A DNA stretch of 64,000 bases. It comes from Phoebastria nigripes (lineage: Eukaryota > Chordata > Aves > Procellariiformes > Diomedeidae). The stretch covers positions 806,001-870,000 of the forward strand of contig JAYKAV010002109.1 of NCBI GenBank assembly GCA_035582835.1, written 5' to 3'. Positions 12,801-24,810 of this stretch are shown piece after piece; the first letter of the stretch is position 1, and every line of letters starts with the position of its first letter. The notes below the pieces were generated by a model. The model was not told the DNA's origin. It was given only the letters and a program-made list of their open reading frames with translations, and did not search any database. The position numbers and the translations under genes were made by a program.

Positions 12801-15069
12801 CTCATCATGGAAAGAATATAGCCTTCCTCTTAACGCAGGCGGGTTCCCGGAGCCAGCTGTGTCCTCTGGAGCAGCAGCTGCTCACCAGCAGATGAAGGGG
12901 AAAATGTCGAAAAAAGAGAAAAATATATGAAAGCCCTGGAGTGCAGAGTTCACAGTGTTTCGGCAGCATCCGCAGCAGCCTGCCAGAGTCTGGGGATTTC
13001 CCTTCCCGTTTCAAAGCCAGCTACTCAAATAGCTGATCCCTGCCGAAACGTCTGCTCCCTGGGGAAAGCTGGATGTACTCCACTTAAGTGCTTGTTGGCA
13101 AGAGGGAGGCACGGCATGGCAAGGGCAANGCACGTGGAGGGGGGGAGACCTGCCGGCTCTCTTTCCCCTCATTACTGGGACCAGCAGCACAAAGAGGAGG
13201 GAGCCAGGGATGGAGCTGTCAGAGCTGCCGGCACTTGCATTTGTGCAGTATCTGCCCCAGTCCCGGTGGCTCATTCAGCCTCGGGAGGCCCTCGGACCTG
13301 CCAGGAGCCAGAACGGGAGCTGGAGAGGTAAAACAGGCAGAAGGGAGGGGAGGGAGGGCAGCCCCAGAGAGGATGCCCAGTGCCAGGCTGGGAGCCTGCT
13401 CCCGAGGTGGGGGGACACGCAGTGATTAGATGGCAGGAGCACCCGGCTGCGGTGCAGTATGAGCTGCTTTGGATGCAGCAGCACTGCCATCGTCATCCCA
13501 CCCGTGGGGACGGAGACAGCACCGGCACACCAGAAGACTCTCCAGCAGCTCGGGGCGTGCGTGCAGGTGGGATCCCACGCTCCATCCCACCCCCNGTCTC
13601 CCGTGGCCCTGCAGGTGGTGGGGGTCCCTGGGAGCCCGGCTCTCCTCCGAAGCCCTGCCAGGGCCCCGCGCGGGCAGCTCTGGGGCTGAGAAGCTGGCTT
13701 GCCCCTCTGCAGAACTCATCGCCCACCCTGTGACCCTCACACAGCACCCACCACCTTCCCACCCCAAAATCCCGCAGCAACCAGCGCTGCANCCTTGTCA
13801 CTGGGATGCACGCTGAAATCTCTCACCCCACCGTAGCAANGCAGGGCTCCCAGCCCCGAGCCGCCGTCATGGAGCAGAAAGAGGAGAGGGATGCTGCTCT
13901 CCAAGTCAGCATGTTTTTTGGTCTGGGTTTCTTTTTTTTTTTTTTTTTAATACGGTACCGAGAGGCTTTTGGCAGGTCAGTTCTGCGGCCATGCCAGCAC
14001 GGCGAGCCGCTTGCCAGCTGCCTGCTTGCCACTGGCTGCCTTCTGGTTTGAGTTACCCGGGCTGGTCACATTCCAGTGTAAAGTGCATTTTTTTCCCTCT
14101 CTTCCCCTTCCCCCCCACCCCCCTTCCAGGAGCGCCCTTTGATTTAGTGCTTGTGAAAAGCTGCAGGACATGGCCCCGAGCTGTGGTTCAGGTACAGAGC
14201 AGCGGAGCAGAGCACAAATTGCTCTGGATTAACCTGCCTGTGGAAATGGGGCCCGAGCATCCCTGCGATGCCAAGTTCTGCTTGTGCCCTGGTACCTGAC
14301 GGCAAGATGGGCTGGGAGCAAAAGCACCCACTTCAACCCCCCCGGACAGGGGTCAGACACCCCAGGCGCCAGCTGAGACGTGCCGGTGAGCGGTGCGGGC
14401 AAAGGCACGGGCAAAGGCTGTGCCAGGGACCCCCGAGCCCGGCGAGGAGAGAGGCTGTCCCGGCCCCGGCACTGCTGTAGAGCCTGGACCACAAGCGCCA
14501 GGGGACGTTCTCCCCAATTTCACGTCTAATCTTTTCAAGTTCCCAAAGTTTTCTGTTGTTGAAAAATGTTATAGAGCCTTCTGCAAATGCAGAAAGCCAA
14601 TAAAAATGAAATCAGCTACACCTGCACAGAGGGAGGAGGGGACCGACTACTGTATAACCTTAACGCAACTTCCCTTACAACATACGCAAAATGGTATTAA
14701 ACAGGATCAGTTCCGGATTTGTAACGGAACCCAGGAAAGCTGAAGCATCAGGCCCAGAAACGCTGCTCTGAGTGTGTCCCCCGCCTCGCCGGGGCTGCGG
14801 CTNGCCTGCAAAGAGCCAGGTCACCCTGCAGCCGGGAGCCCCCAGACCCACCGCTGCCGCCAGGATGGACGGGCAGGAGAGCAGGGAAGGAGGCAGCGCA
14901 GGAGCATCCCTGCCGCTCCATCCCTGCCGCTCCCAAGCGAGCCGGTTCCTGCGCAATCTCCAGCACAGCTCTGCAGCTCGGAGGGGTCAGGATACTCCCG
15001 AGATGCAGCCACACATCGGGATGGTGCTTCGGAGCGTTTGAAATTTGACCACCACTAAGGAAAAGATGA
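9881..15069. other. Non-coding flank, mostly GC-rich
   Basis: No gene is recognised. It contains a run of 17 T at 13,932-13,948, a C-rich stretch near 14,110, and AT-rich pieces at 10,080-10,160, 11,160-11,350 and 11,740-11,790. GC-rich parts carry several open frames on both strands without protein character. Confidence 0.45.
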
Positions 15070-15330
15070 GGAAACTGAAAAAAAAAAAAAAGGGCTAATG
15101 TGAAAATAATAAATTGCAAACATTCCTGTGGTGGAAGTGGATTCTCTGCCTCCTTTTATCCCTGCATATTGTCTTCGCAGCAGCCGTCTGTGAAATTGCA
15201 CTGTTATTGAAGTAATTCTGGGGGTAATTAGAGTTAATAATTCAGTATTTTATTTCTATTCTCCAGTTACTGCAGGGGGAAAAACATACATATATATAAT
15301 CCAGGGAGCAAAGGCATAGTTTTCCTTTTC
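15070..15330. other. AT-rich candidate conserved non-coding element
   Basis: After a 13-A run near 15,080 the sequence is AT-rich with almost no CpG. It includes GGGTAATTAGAGTTAATAAT at about 15,220 and TTTTATTTCTATTC just after it. It has no repeat signature and no coding potential. The contrast with the GC-rich flanks suggests a maintained regulatory element, which is inference only. Confidence 0.3.
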
Positions 15331-15649
15331 ATGGCAAAAAATAGCTTTGTCTGGGTCCAATCCTTCCCTGCGCCCACCCACGTCCCGCAGCGCCCACCTC
15401 CTGCCTGCTCCCTGTCTGCGAGCAGTGCTGCCCNTCCTGCTCCCCATCCCGGGACCCCAGCCCCGCAGCTGCACGGTAGCCTTTCCCCGGGTGGGATTTG
15501 GGTTACCGGACAGGGGAGAGCCGGGTGCTCGCACCGCTCCGAGCACCCACTGCCCGCCGAGGCCACGGCCGCCGTGGTCCCTGCGAGGGGTTGCCCGACC
15601 CAGGTGGGCGCAGGCATCCAGTCAGCGGCATCTGCAAAGTGCCAGGGGC

Positions 15650-15850
15650 CGGTCACCATCTCATTGCATTTACCCCTTTGAAACATTAAAGAACTTTTCT
15701 GTTATATTATTTGGAATTAAGTTTGGCAGCGGAGCCCTTTGGGAGGGATCGGATTGATTTCCTCAGTGAAATGAGTTTGGAGAGGACTCAGTCTGGTTCC
15801 TCGTGCTAATTATCCCATGCAATAATTAAGCCGTCAGCAGTTTGGGGGAT
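15650..15850. other. AT-rich candidate conserved non-coding element
   Basis: It holds GTGCTAATTATCCCATGC and GCAATAATTAAGCC close together at about 15,800-15,830, both homeodomain/POU-like cores. No coding or repeat signal is seen. Confidence 0.3.
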
Positions 15851-15959
15851 GGAGGTTTATCTGGGGAGGGAAGGGGAAGGTGAGCCCACCCCAGGGGCTC
15901 CGCTCCGGCCCAAGGCTGGGCTCAGCCTTTCGAAACAGGATTAGGGCAAGAGACAGACC

Positions 15960-16660
15960 GAGCGCAGGAGTTATTAGAGCAGGAAATTTCAAATGATATG
16001 GAAATAATCTTCTGAGTGAGAGTTTATTTTGGAACTTTAGACTTAATAATTCAGCACTTCTGGGATTTGGCATGTGAAGTGACAAAGATTAAAGGCATAT
16101 TGTCAGGTTCACAATTCGGTGTTTTCAAAGAGTGCGGTTCCTTACCTGGGTTACAAACACAGTGGGACTTTATCTGCTCCTCACTAATTCCCACGCTCCG
16201 GGCTCCACATGCGTGGAAGGTCCTCCGCTCCCAGCTGAGCCGCGGGGATTTAATAGCCCGGACAGTGCTGGAGCGAGGTCTCAGATTACTAAGACTCAAG
16301 TATTCTTCAGAACATGTGCTAGCACATTATGAAGTATAATCATAAATAATTAAAACTTAGCTACACTTGTCAAATAAATGAACAAAGTACATTTTGTGAT
16401 GTATTATCCTTGCCTTCCCTTGACTGTGTTTGTCACTCGCTCTTCGAACTGGGCAAACTATTTATAGCAAACAACTTATTCAAAGCATTTTGCCCTTTTT
16501 TCTTTCTTCCTGCTTGTGAATTGTTCATGAACAGACTCTGATTCTTTACTAATTTGTTCACTCTTCATAATTGCTCAAAATATGTTTCATGTGCATCGAC
16601 TCCAGCGTGTGGGCTGATTGCAAACAGCTTCCATGACATTCAGTCGCTATTTTTGTTCCT
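15960..16660. other. 700-bp AT-rich block, candidate conserved non-coding element
   Basis: This is the longest CpG-poor, AT-rich block of the flank before 18 kb. It includes TTAATAATTCAGCAC (about 16,043), a GTGACAAAGATTAAAGGC stretch (about 16,078), a TTTATAGC core at about 16,460 and TTTACTAATTTGTTCACTC near 16,545. It has no open frame of interest and no recognised repeat. Such blocks downstream of developmental genes are often enhancers. Confidence 0.35.
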
Positions 16661-18639
16661 TCCAGCCTCGGCATTGCCGCTGCAGCCCCATTTCGCCCCT
16701 GATGCAACACGGAGGGACCAGAGCCTGGGTTCACCCGGCAGCCTGAGCGTGCTGGAGGGAGGACGGGGCTCCATCTTCCCGCCAGCAGGATGGCCAAGGA
16801 CCCGACTTCAATTGCAAATCCCCATTCCACCTGCATTAAGTTCAGCTTCTCCATGAGAAGGAGCCTTTTCACCACCTCCATGGACAGGCCCCCCTCACCC
16901 ACCGGCCAGGAGGTCGAAGGAGCAATGAGCCTCAGGGTCCGGCTCCTCCAGCCCGCTCCCCATCCCTCCGGGCAGCTCCAGGCTCAGGCGAAACTGCGAG
17001 GCGGGTCCAGCCTGGGACATGCCCCGGGAAGCCGAGGCGTCTGGGGTAACATCGCTCAGGGGCATCTCTGACTTGGGCTCTGGCCACTGGTGCAGGATTT
17101 TACATGACCCAACAGTTCTTCTTTGTGGCTGGGTTCATGGCAAATATGCAGAATGAGATACTCGGGGGAGAAAAAAAAGGAGTTCAGAGCAAGCTTTTAG
17201 CATTCAGGTGGTTCCCCTTTCATTGGTTGGGTTATTTTCATACAGAAATACATTGCTTGGTTTGGTTTTTTTTTAATAAAAGAGAAACCACCTTCAAAGC
17301 AGCATTTCCGTTAACCCCTCGGTGTCTGTGAGTCCCAGCGCTGCGGGTAGTTCTAGCACGCAGCAAGGCAGTGGGGCAGCAGCGGTGGCTCTTGGCAGGC
17401 AAAGATGAGTGAGGAGACCAGAAGTCCCCCACCCCCCTGAAATTCAAGGGAACCCCCTGAGCCTCCACGTTGGTTTCTGCTGCCAGGGGACCGTTGGAGC
17501 ATCCAAAATGTGGACAAGGAGAGCCTTGGCCACACAAGGTGAGATGGGCACCATGGATCTGCCTGTGGGGAGCTGCTGCAGGTTTATTATTAGCTTTAAG
17601 TTTTACAAAAAAAAACCTGTAAAAAAAATTTTGTAAAAAAAAAAAAATTAAACAAATTCAACAAGGACACTTCTAGGAAGCCTGAAGAGGAACCGGCAGA
17701 ACCGGTGGCCAGGGAGGAAACCTCTGCTGTTGCCCAGGCACAGGACAGCAGCCCTGGTTTCCCGCTGCCTGCCACTTCCCCATCGGCAGGACCAGCCGGT
17801 GCCGGCGCGGTGCCGGTGCCGGCTGTGGTGGCGGTGCCAGCTCTGCCCTCGCTGCTGCCAGTCCCAGGGCCGGCAGCAGGGCGAGCCCGGGGTGACTCAG
17901 GCGATGCGAGACGGCCGGGCTCACCTTGGCCCGGAGGGGGAATGTCTGGCATCTCCCCTCCTCGGAGGCTGCGGCGGGAGGTGTTGAGCCCATCAACCCA
18001 CCAACCACCGGCCATGAGAGCGTAGCTGGGGGTGGAGGAGATGAAAGCGGGGCGGTGGAAGGCACCCGCAGACAGCGGGATGCCGACACGCCCGGTGGCT
18101 TGGTTTCCGACTCAAGTCCGCACCCAGGTGAAGACAAAGAGCCTGAGCAGGAATTTGACTGCAGGCTGGTGTCTCGTCAAGGCATCATCATGCCGGCCTC
18201 GTCTGGGATGTGCATAGCTCATGGGAAATTTCCAGCCAGATCACCGGAGGCACCCGGCACCCCACACCTTCCCACCCGGGGGGCAGCTGCCCCACACCTC
18301 CCTTGCCCCCAGGATGCTCCACGCTGGCCGCTGCATGCTGGGTCCCTCCTCACCAGCAGCTTTCCCAACAATTTTCCCCTCTCCCCCACTCCAGACAGGC
18401 AGCTCCCCGATGCAGCTGTAATACTCCCGGTATTTCTGATGTGTCTTTGCCTCGAGGGAGCTGGGGACCTTCCAGTTCTCCTGTTCCCGATGCGGTTAGT
18501 CAGGAAACACAGCCCCGTCATCGCAGCCTCAAGTGCAGTCACGAACCAGCTCCCTGGGGAGCACCCTGCCGCAGGCGCAAGACCATCGCCCAACGTCTGG
18601 CCTATCTCTGCTCAGGGCTGCAATAATGCTAAGAGATTT
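16661..18639. other. Non-coding flank with A-rich run
   Basis: No gene is recognised. 17,605-17,660 has several A-runs of 8 to 13 bases separated by short TG-containing spacers, followed by TTAAAC. There is no processed-transcript body upstream that would make this a retroposed poly(A) tail. Confidence 0.45.
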
Positions 18640-18850
18640 GGGAGGATTTTAGGCCTTTCTGTGTCTTTCCCAAATGCAGAAAATTAAGAGGTACTTAAGA
18701 ATCTGCTGTTTATATTGAAAGCTAAAATCCCTTTAGAATTTAATCTCCTGGTGATGGATTTAAAACTCTTACAGCAGTCGAGTTCTTTTTTTATCGCGGG
18801 AGTTGTGGTAACTCTCTGAAGCGGGATTTTATTGCAAAAAGGGTATTTGT
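18640..18850. other. AT-rich island
   Basis: CpG-poor, with TTTAGAATTTAATCTCC and repeated TTTAAA-like motifs. No coding or repeat signature is seen. It is a possible regulatory island, with weak support. Confidence 0.25.
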
Positions 18851-21800
18851 CCTCGAGGCCCCATCACGGCAATGTCAATATCTGGCTGTGGGTGACAGAC
18901 CTGGCCGGGGAGGGAGGTCCCGCAGGGGACATTCCTGCGCCGTGGCATACGGAGGGTGCGCGGTGGCACCTGGGGATGCACGCCAGCGAGAGCATCGCTG
19001 CGAGGACCGGACCTTTGCTCCGCCCGGGGCCTCGTGCAATGCCTGCTCCCCAGGGAGACAGGCGATGCTCTGGGCTCGGCGGGATGCAGCACCGGTGCGG
19101 GGAGCTGCCCGGTACTTGCAGGGGATGCGCTGGATGCCTGGCTGCCACGCTGGGATTCACACTCCCTTTCTAACATGAAAGCAACCCGTTTGCTTTAAAC
19201 GGGTACAATTACCAGGAAAAAAACCCTTTTGTTTCCAGCGAAAAGGGAATGGCCAAAAGACTGGGCCTGCAGCAGCGCAGCACCCCTGGCACCGCTGAAT
19301 CAGCCCTGGCTCAGCGGAAGCAACCGCCACCCTCTGAATCACCAGCCCGGTGCCCGCGAGCACCAGCTCCACCGCCCCGGATCCCATCACGGCGTGGCTG
19401 ACCCAGTTCCCGCTTCATGTGTAAAAGCTGGCAAGATTATCCACCGCAGCCATCACACTGCAGACACCACGCGTGTCCACAGGGGAGGAAGGACTGAGAT
19501 CATTTTGATGTAATGTGAAGGAAGAGGGAGAGGGATGGGGACAGACCCACGGGGTGGGTCACGGACCTTGCTGTACCTACCGCACTGCCCCACAAAGCCC
19601 ACATCAACCCAAAGGCAGGCGATGGATGCTACCTGCCTTTACCATGGTGTCCCACCTCTCTGATGGGTCCCCCGTGGCCCTACCGCTATAAGCGCGGCAA
19701 CAGCCATTGAGGGTGGAGAAAAACACGGAAAGATGGAGGGATGGAGGGGAGTAAACACTTATCCAGCCCTCCATCCCAAACCAGCCCCATCGTCTTGCAA
19801 TGAAACGCTGCTCCCCCTTGTCCTACCAGCAGCCCACAAGCTGGGGAGGTCCGGCGTGCTTCTGTGTGCTCTGGTAGCATCTCAGGGAGCAACCCCACCA
19901 GCACTGACAGCTAAGCCTGGAGACGAGCTCTCACCCCTCCTCGGCAATAAACCTGCCGGCAGGAGTCACTGACCTTGTCCCCATCTTTCAGCTGCTGTTT
20001 CAGGAGACTGGGAGGGGAGACACAAGGTCACTGTCTCTTGCCTGGCAGCAGCTGAGTGGCCGTTTCATCACGAGGAATAGGCTGGTGCTGAAGAACGCCT
20101 TGGCCAGGGGAGAGGAGCTGACAGACAGGCAAGGGACTGGGAAAGCGGGGAGGGTGGGGGGCTGCAGGGAGCTGCAGGAAAGCTGAGACCCTTTGTCTTT
20201 ATCCAAAGACCCCTTTTAAGTTCCTGCCCCGCAGGGGGCCCTGGCGCAGCCCGGCCATGGGGCGCAGGGGGTCTGTCTCTGCACAGCCCCTTCCCTCTAC
20301 CTGCACTACCAGGTCACGCGCCCCGTGTCCGTGTGCCAAACCCACCGTCCCCAAGGCTGGGGGACAACGAACTCTGCTGGGGGGCTTTGACACACAGCCC
20401 CGGAGACAGCATCTGCAGAAGAGCTTTAATGTAGCACTGCCGCCCGAAAGGCTTCCCCACACTCCCACCAACCCGCTCAGGAGTTAGCGCTTCATTTTCA
20501 TCCGCCAGCTCGTTGGTTTCTCCCACCAAAGAGATGGGACACATCNTCCCCCACACAACCCTATTTGCCATTGGGAAACTGCAGAGATTCCTCCTTTGGT
20601 GAAAATCGCTGGACTCTGCTGCTCCAGTATTCACCTGCCTTGAAAAAGCAACTCCAGCCCCAAACCCCTCATAGCGTTTCCCTGGCCATGGGCGTTGGAG
20701 CTTCCCATCAGGTAGCTGCCTTGCTATTATGAATCTGTCTTGCTGGAAACTTGCTGGAATGACGTGCTNGAGAAACCTGTCAGATTTGGTTAAAATTAGC
20801 CAGTGGACTCAAAGTTATTACCGCGGGACAGATGGACGCTCGTGCACACACTGAGCGCACGGTGTGTGCCCGGCAGCTCTGGGAAACCAGGCTCCGATAA
20901 CCGTGGCGAGTCTGTGCTTGGAGAGGATGAGGGACCGGAGGCTGAGTGGGGACTGCGAGACATGCTGGGGTGGGCTTGGCAGATGGTGTCTGTGGCAGAG
21001 GGGCTGGAAATTGGGCTAAAACATGTCCTTGGGGGGGAGCTGGCCCAATGGTGCATTGTGCTGCTGCTTTCCCCAGCCGGAGCAGTGGAGGGTTGGCTCC
21101 AGATGAGCCCAGCCGCAGAAGATGCTCCTGAAATCCTTCATAAAGGAGCAGGAGAGGGCAAGCGGCCACCACCCCAGCCTGGCAGCCTTTTAGCAGCCGT
21201 CATCAAGGAGAGAAAGAAACACTCAGCAGAACAGCCTGTCATTTGATAACAACCGCGAGAGATTATAACCTCCTCCGGTTTCCCCATGGCCGGCTACAGG
21301 ACCAGGAAGGACAAAAGCCCATGTCCGGGCAGTGCCCCAGGCCAGGCAGCGTGCCCNGACCACCCTCCTCTCCAGGGGCTGAGAAAAGCTGCTTGGGAGG
21401 CACAAGGGAAGAACCAGGGGAGAGACAGGGCAGACAACCCACCCCAGGGCTGCACAAGCAGGAAAATCTCCTTTCTGCAGGGATCTGCGCTGGGGCTGCT
21501 GAAAATCCCAACCGTCCTTGCAGCATGGGCTGCAAGGGAGGGATACAGGTCAGGCCCCTGCATCAGATGGTGAATTTTCTCCTTTGCCAGTCCCTTGCAG
21601 TCTCGCTCTACGCTGGCCTGTCACTAAGCCTGTATCCATCCCTGCGAGCATCCCCGGTCACCGGCACAGGTACCAGCTCCGCACTGCCTGGCTGTTGATA
21701 TCACTGGAGCCCATCAGCCGGTGCCGCTCTCCTGGCAGGTCCTATGCCCCGTTCCCTCACAGGCAGATAATTACTGTCTCCTGGACTCAGTCGTAATGAG

Positions 21801-23284
21801 CCCAGGTGCTCATTTCCCATCCAAGCAATTTACTCAGCAGATCCTCCAGCAAAAGCGGAGTCCCACCGAAGGGCCTGGGAGAACGGCTGTGCCTGTGATG
21901 GATGCGTAGGACATCTGAGCAAAATTACCTCCTCAAGGGGGGAAGTGAAAGTACAGATAAGGAAAAAGGCTGGAGAGCAAGGTGAAGGGGGAAGGAAGAG
22001 ACAGAAAAGAAAGGGGAAAATGCAGCCTAGGTAGCAAAGGAAAGGGAAAGCAGGAAAGGCTCTAACAGATGTTATTCTGCAGGTTTCCTATGCCCGAGCC
22101 CTCCGGCACCTTAGCAAATACAGTCCAAGACAGCATCCTAGTAAACACAGGCCATGCACCTGTAGAAATACCAGCAGCCAGCAAGCTACAAACGGTATCA
22201 AAACACAAACACGGGAACTCAAAGGAAAAGAGAACATCCTGCTCTGCAGCAGAAGCATGGGCTGGGCGAGGGTAGGGGGATGGCTGGGCACAGGGAGGGG
22301 GCAAGGGATGGGGAGCATCGCTGGGGGGCCTGGGAGAGCAAGAGGGGACCCCGGGAGCCCGCAGCCAGCGCTGGCTGCCCAGGCATGCCGATGCTCTGCG
22401 CCCTGCGGCTGCGGGTGACATTCCCTGCAACACCTCCTGAGGAGGGAAGCAATGTTTGGGAGAAGCGAGAGGACTGGTGCACAGCTCCTGCCCAGCCTCC
22501 CAGCCCGGCCACACTCAGACTGACAGGCAAGCACCCGCTGCTGTGCAGAGGTCGGGGGGATCAAGCTCAGCCAGGGCCCAGCTGAATGTTTTGCTTCTCA
22601 ACCGCCCTCAGACTGGGCTTTTGCAGGGCAGGATGAGTTTATTGACACCTGTGAGCTCTGCAAGACGCTGCGTGGTGCGGGCGCCCCAGCAGCAACAGCA
22701 CGCCTTTGAAGGTGAGTAGAGGGGAAATACTATTTAAAAATAGCATCTGGCTTCACCTTGACACCCTCCCCCTGAGAATCTCAAAATGCTCTTCACATGC
22801 CCCATCCTTCATCCGTTGCTGAATGGAGGCAGGGTAGGAGATTCTCCTATGCTGCACAGCGAGGTTGTTTGCACGAGTCCAGACCCCGGGGTTGCAACCC
22901 TCCGGCGACGCTGGGCTCGGCTCCCTGGGCAGACCTGGGCATCTCTCCTGGCAGAGGCTCCTGTGGCTGCAGTCCTATACAGCGAGAGCCCAAAAGCCAG
23001 CCTGCCCCATGCAGACAGCAAACCCCAGCTCCAGCCCCAGATGGTCAGAGCTCTGTGCACGGCTACCACGGGTGGAGTGTGGCGTTGATACAATAAAAAT
23101 GTAATTCACACAAACAGCAAATTGCCAGATCCTTCAATCTAACAGATCAGAGACTCAGATTCCTGTTAAACTTCCCCATGTTTGGTGGGCTTAATGTTCA
23201 GCTGCACAAATTCCTCCATAAACCCGCTGAGCTCCCTCCTGGACCCGGCCAGGGTCCTGGTCCCCGGCCAGCACGTCCCCCCTC
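18851..23284. other. Non-coding flank, nothing recognised
   Basis: GC-rich to mixed sequence with many short open frames in several phases on both strands. An AATAAA at about 23,091 on the + strand has no visible exon before it. Confidence 0.45.
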
Positions 23285-23560
23285 CCCAGAGACTGCTCCA
23301 GACTTTCACCCCTCAGCTGGTCAGAAACCTTTTCCTGATTTCCAGCCTAAATTAGTTAATGACTAATTTACAACCATTTGATCTTGTGCTGATACTATCA
23401 CTTAAGGTAAACGGTTTGTCTCCCTCCGTGGTGTTTGCTCCCCCAAATATGTTTATGAAGAGTCATTATATCCTCTCTCAACCTCCGTTTGGCAGGGCTG
23501 AACAAACCACTCTCTCCATCTCTCATCTTACGGCAGGTACGGTAGATACAGAGCTTGAAA
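23285..23560 (-). repeat. Old CR1 LINE fragment, antisense
   Basis: On the + strand this reads as the reverse complement of the old CR1 3' region. Blocks visible in order are CCTTTTCCTGATTTCCAGCC (about 23,328), ATTTGATCTTGTGCTGATAC (about 23,377), TCCCTCCGTGGTGTTTGCTC (about 23,422), ATGTTTATGAAGAGTCATTA (about 23,449) and CAACCTCCGTTTGGCAGGGC (about 23,481), then GAACAAACC. They match the conserved ancient CR1 segment in order and spacing. The copy is clearly diverged and truncated at both ends. Boundaries are approximate and the left end may reach about 23,180. Confidence 0.85.
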
Positions 23561-24689
23561 TCAGCTATTTCAGCCACAGGCAACTGCCTTCAGCAGCCCC
23601 GTCTGAGCAAGGTCAAGTCCAAAGCTGCTCTGAGCACCACGCTGCCCTAGTTCTTCTCTTCACATTTATCTCATTTGCAACTGGGCATCCAATCCAAATG
23701 CGAACATGCCCAAAACGGCCAGTTCAGTGTCCCCAGTCCCCTGAAANGGGTCTTTTCCTCGTGACCGTGTTGCAGAATGAGGGTCTCGGGTTAACAGGGG
23801 AGGCAGCAGTAGCTGGCGAGGCCCAGGCAGAGATAAAACACTATTAAAAAAAAAGAAATGATCTAAACGTTAAGGGAGGAAAAACTTAATAAATTAAATG
23901 TAAATCTATTTTTGTTACATCTGTTCAGATCCTTTAAGGAGCTTTAGGACAGCTGTTTCTAGATCCCATTTAATCTTGATGTTATTGTAATGAGCTAAGT
24001 CTTGGGGTCTGAGCTGATTGTCTCTCCAGGCAAATTCTTGAGTACCAGTGAAAATGCTGCTCCCAGCCAGGGGCGGCTTCCCCAGCTCCCCACGCCGGTG
24101 CGCGGCGGGAGCGGGGGTCCCGCAGCATCCCCGGGCAGCCCTTGGTGCGGGACCTCGGCAAACGCCNGTACTGAGCATCTCTGGGACCCCGGGCGAGGTA
24201 CTGGCGGGGGGGCGAGGGTTGGGCTTCCCAGGCACGGAGGGGGCTTTCGGTGGCAGGCNGACCCCCAAGGCAGGGGTGCAGAGGGGACACGCCGTGCCTA
24301 GCTGATGGAAGTGAGGAGCAGAAATGCAGCACTGGGGTCCAAGCCCCAGGGTGCTGGCAGCCCCGAAAGTGGTGCCAGCCCCTTCCCGCTCGCAGCAGCC
24401 CCCCGCCAGGACCCGGGGGTGAGCTGCAGCCCCACCACCCACGAGACGCCCACTCCTTGCGGGCAGGGAGGCAAAGGCGAGGGCCGCACCCACGCGCCTG
24501 CCCCAGCCTGCACGCCCAGCACGCCGCCGAGGGGGGCCCAGAGCTGAGCCCCCCCGGCCGAGCTGTGCTTTCCTCCCTCCTGTTGCTCTTCCATCGCCCC
24601 TCCCGGGTCTGAGCGTCGGCCGCTCCTCTGATTTCCTCACCCCAAGTTGTCACGTCCCCCTTTGCTCTTCATCTCTTCCCCCCTGTTTG
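23561..24689. other. Non-coding flank, CpG-rich from 24,050
   Basis: 24,050-24,620 is dense in CpG and GC, with overlapping open frames on both strands. There is no initiator, exon or known protein pattern, so it is left unassigned. Confidence 0.4.
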
Positions 24690-24810
24690 CTGGCATTGTT
24701 ATTACTCTGACATTAGAGGCTTTGTTTTTAATTTCCTAAATTACAGCATAATTTAGGCTAATTATTGCTTTGTCCCTCTGATCTTATTAAACCTTTAATC
24801 CCTCGGTGAT
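24690..24810. other. AT-rich candidate conserved non-coding element
   Basis: About 120 bp of CpG-poor DNA directly after a CpG-rich block. It contains AATTTCCTAAATTACAGC, ATAATTTAGGCTAATTATTG and TTATTAAACCTTTAATCCC. The sharp composition change and the TAATTA cores suggest a regulatory element, which is unproven. Confidence 0.3.

Noticed and set aside
17590..17660. A-rich runs as the tail of a processed pseudogene
   Set aside because: No spliced cDNA-like body or poly(A) signal precedes it in either direction.
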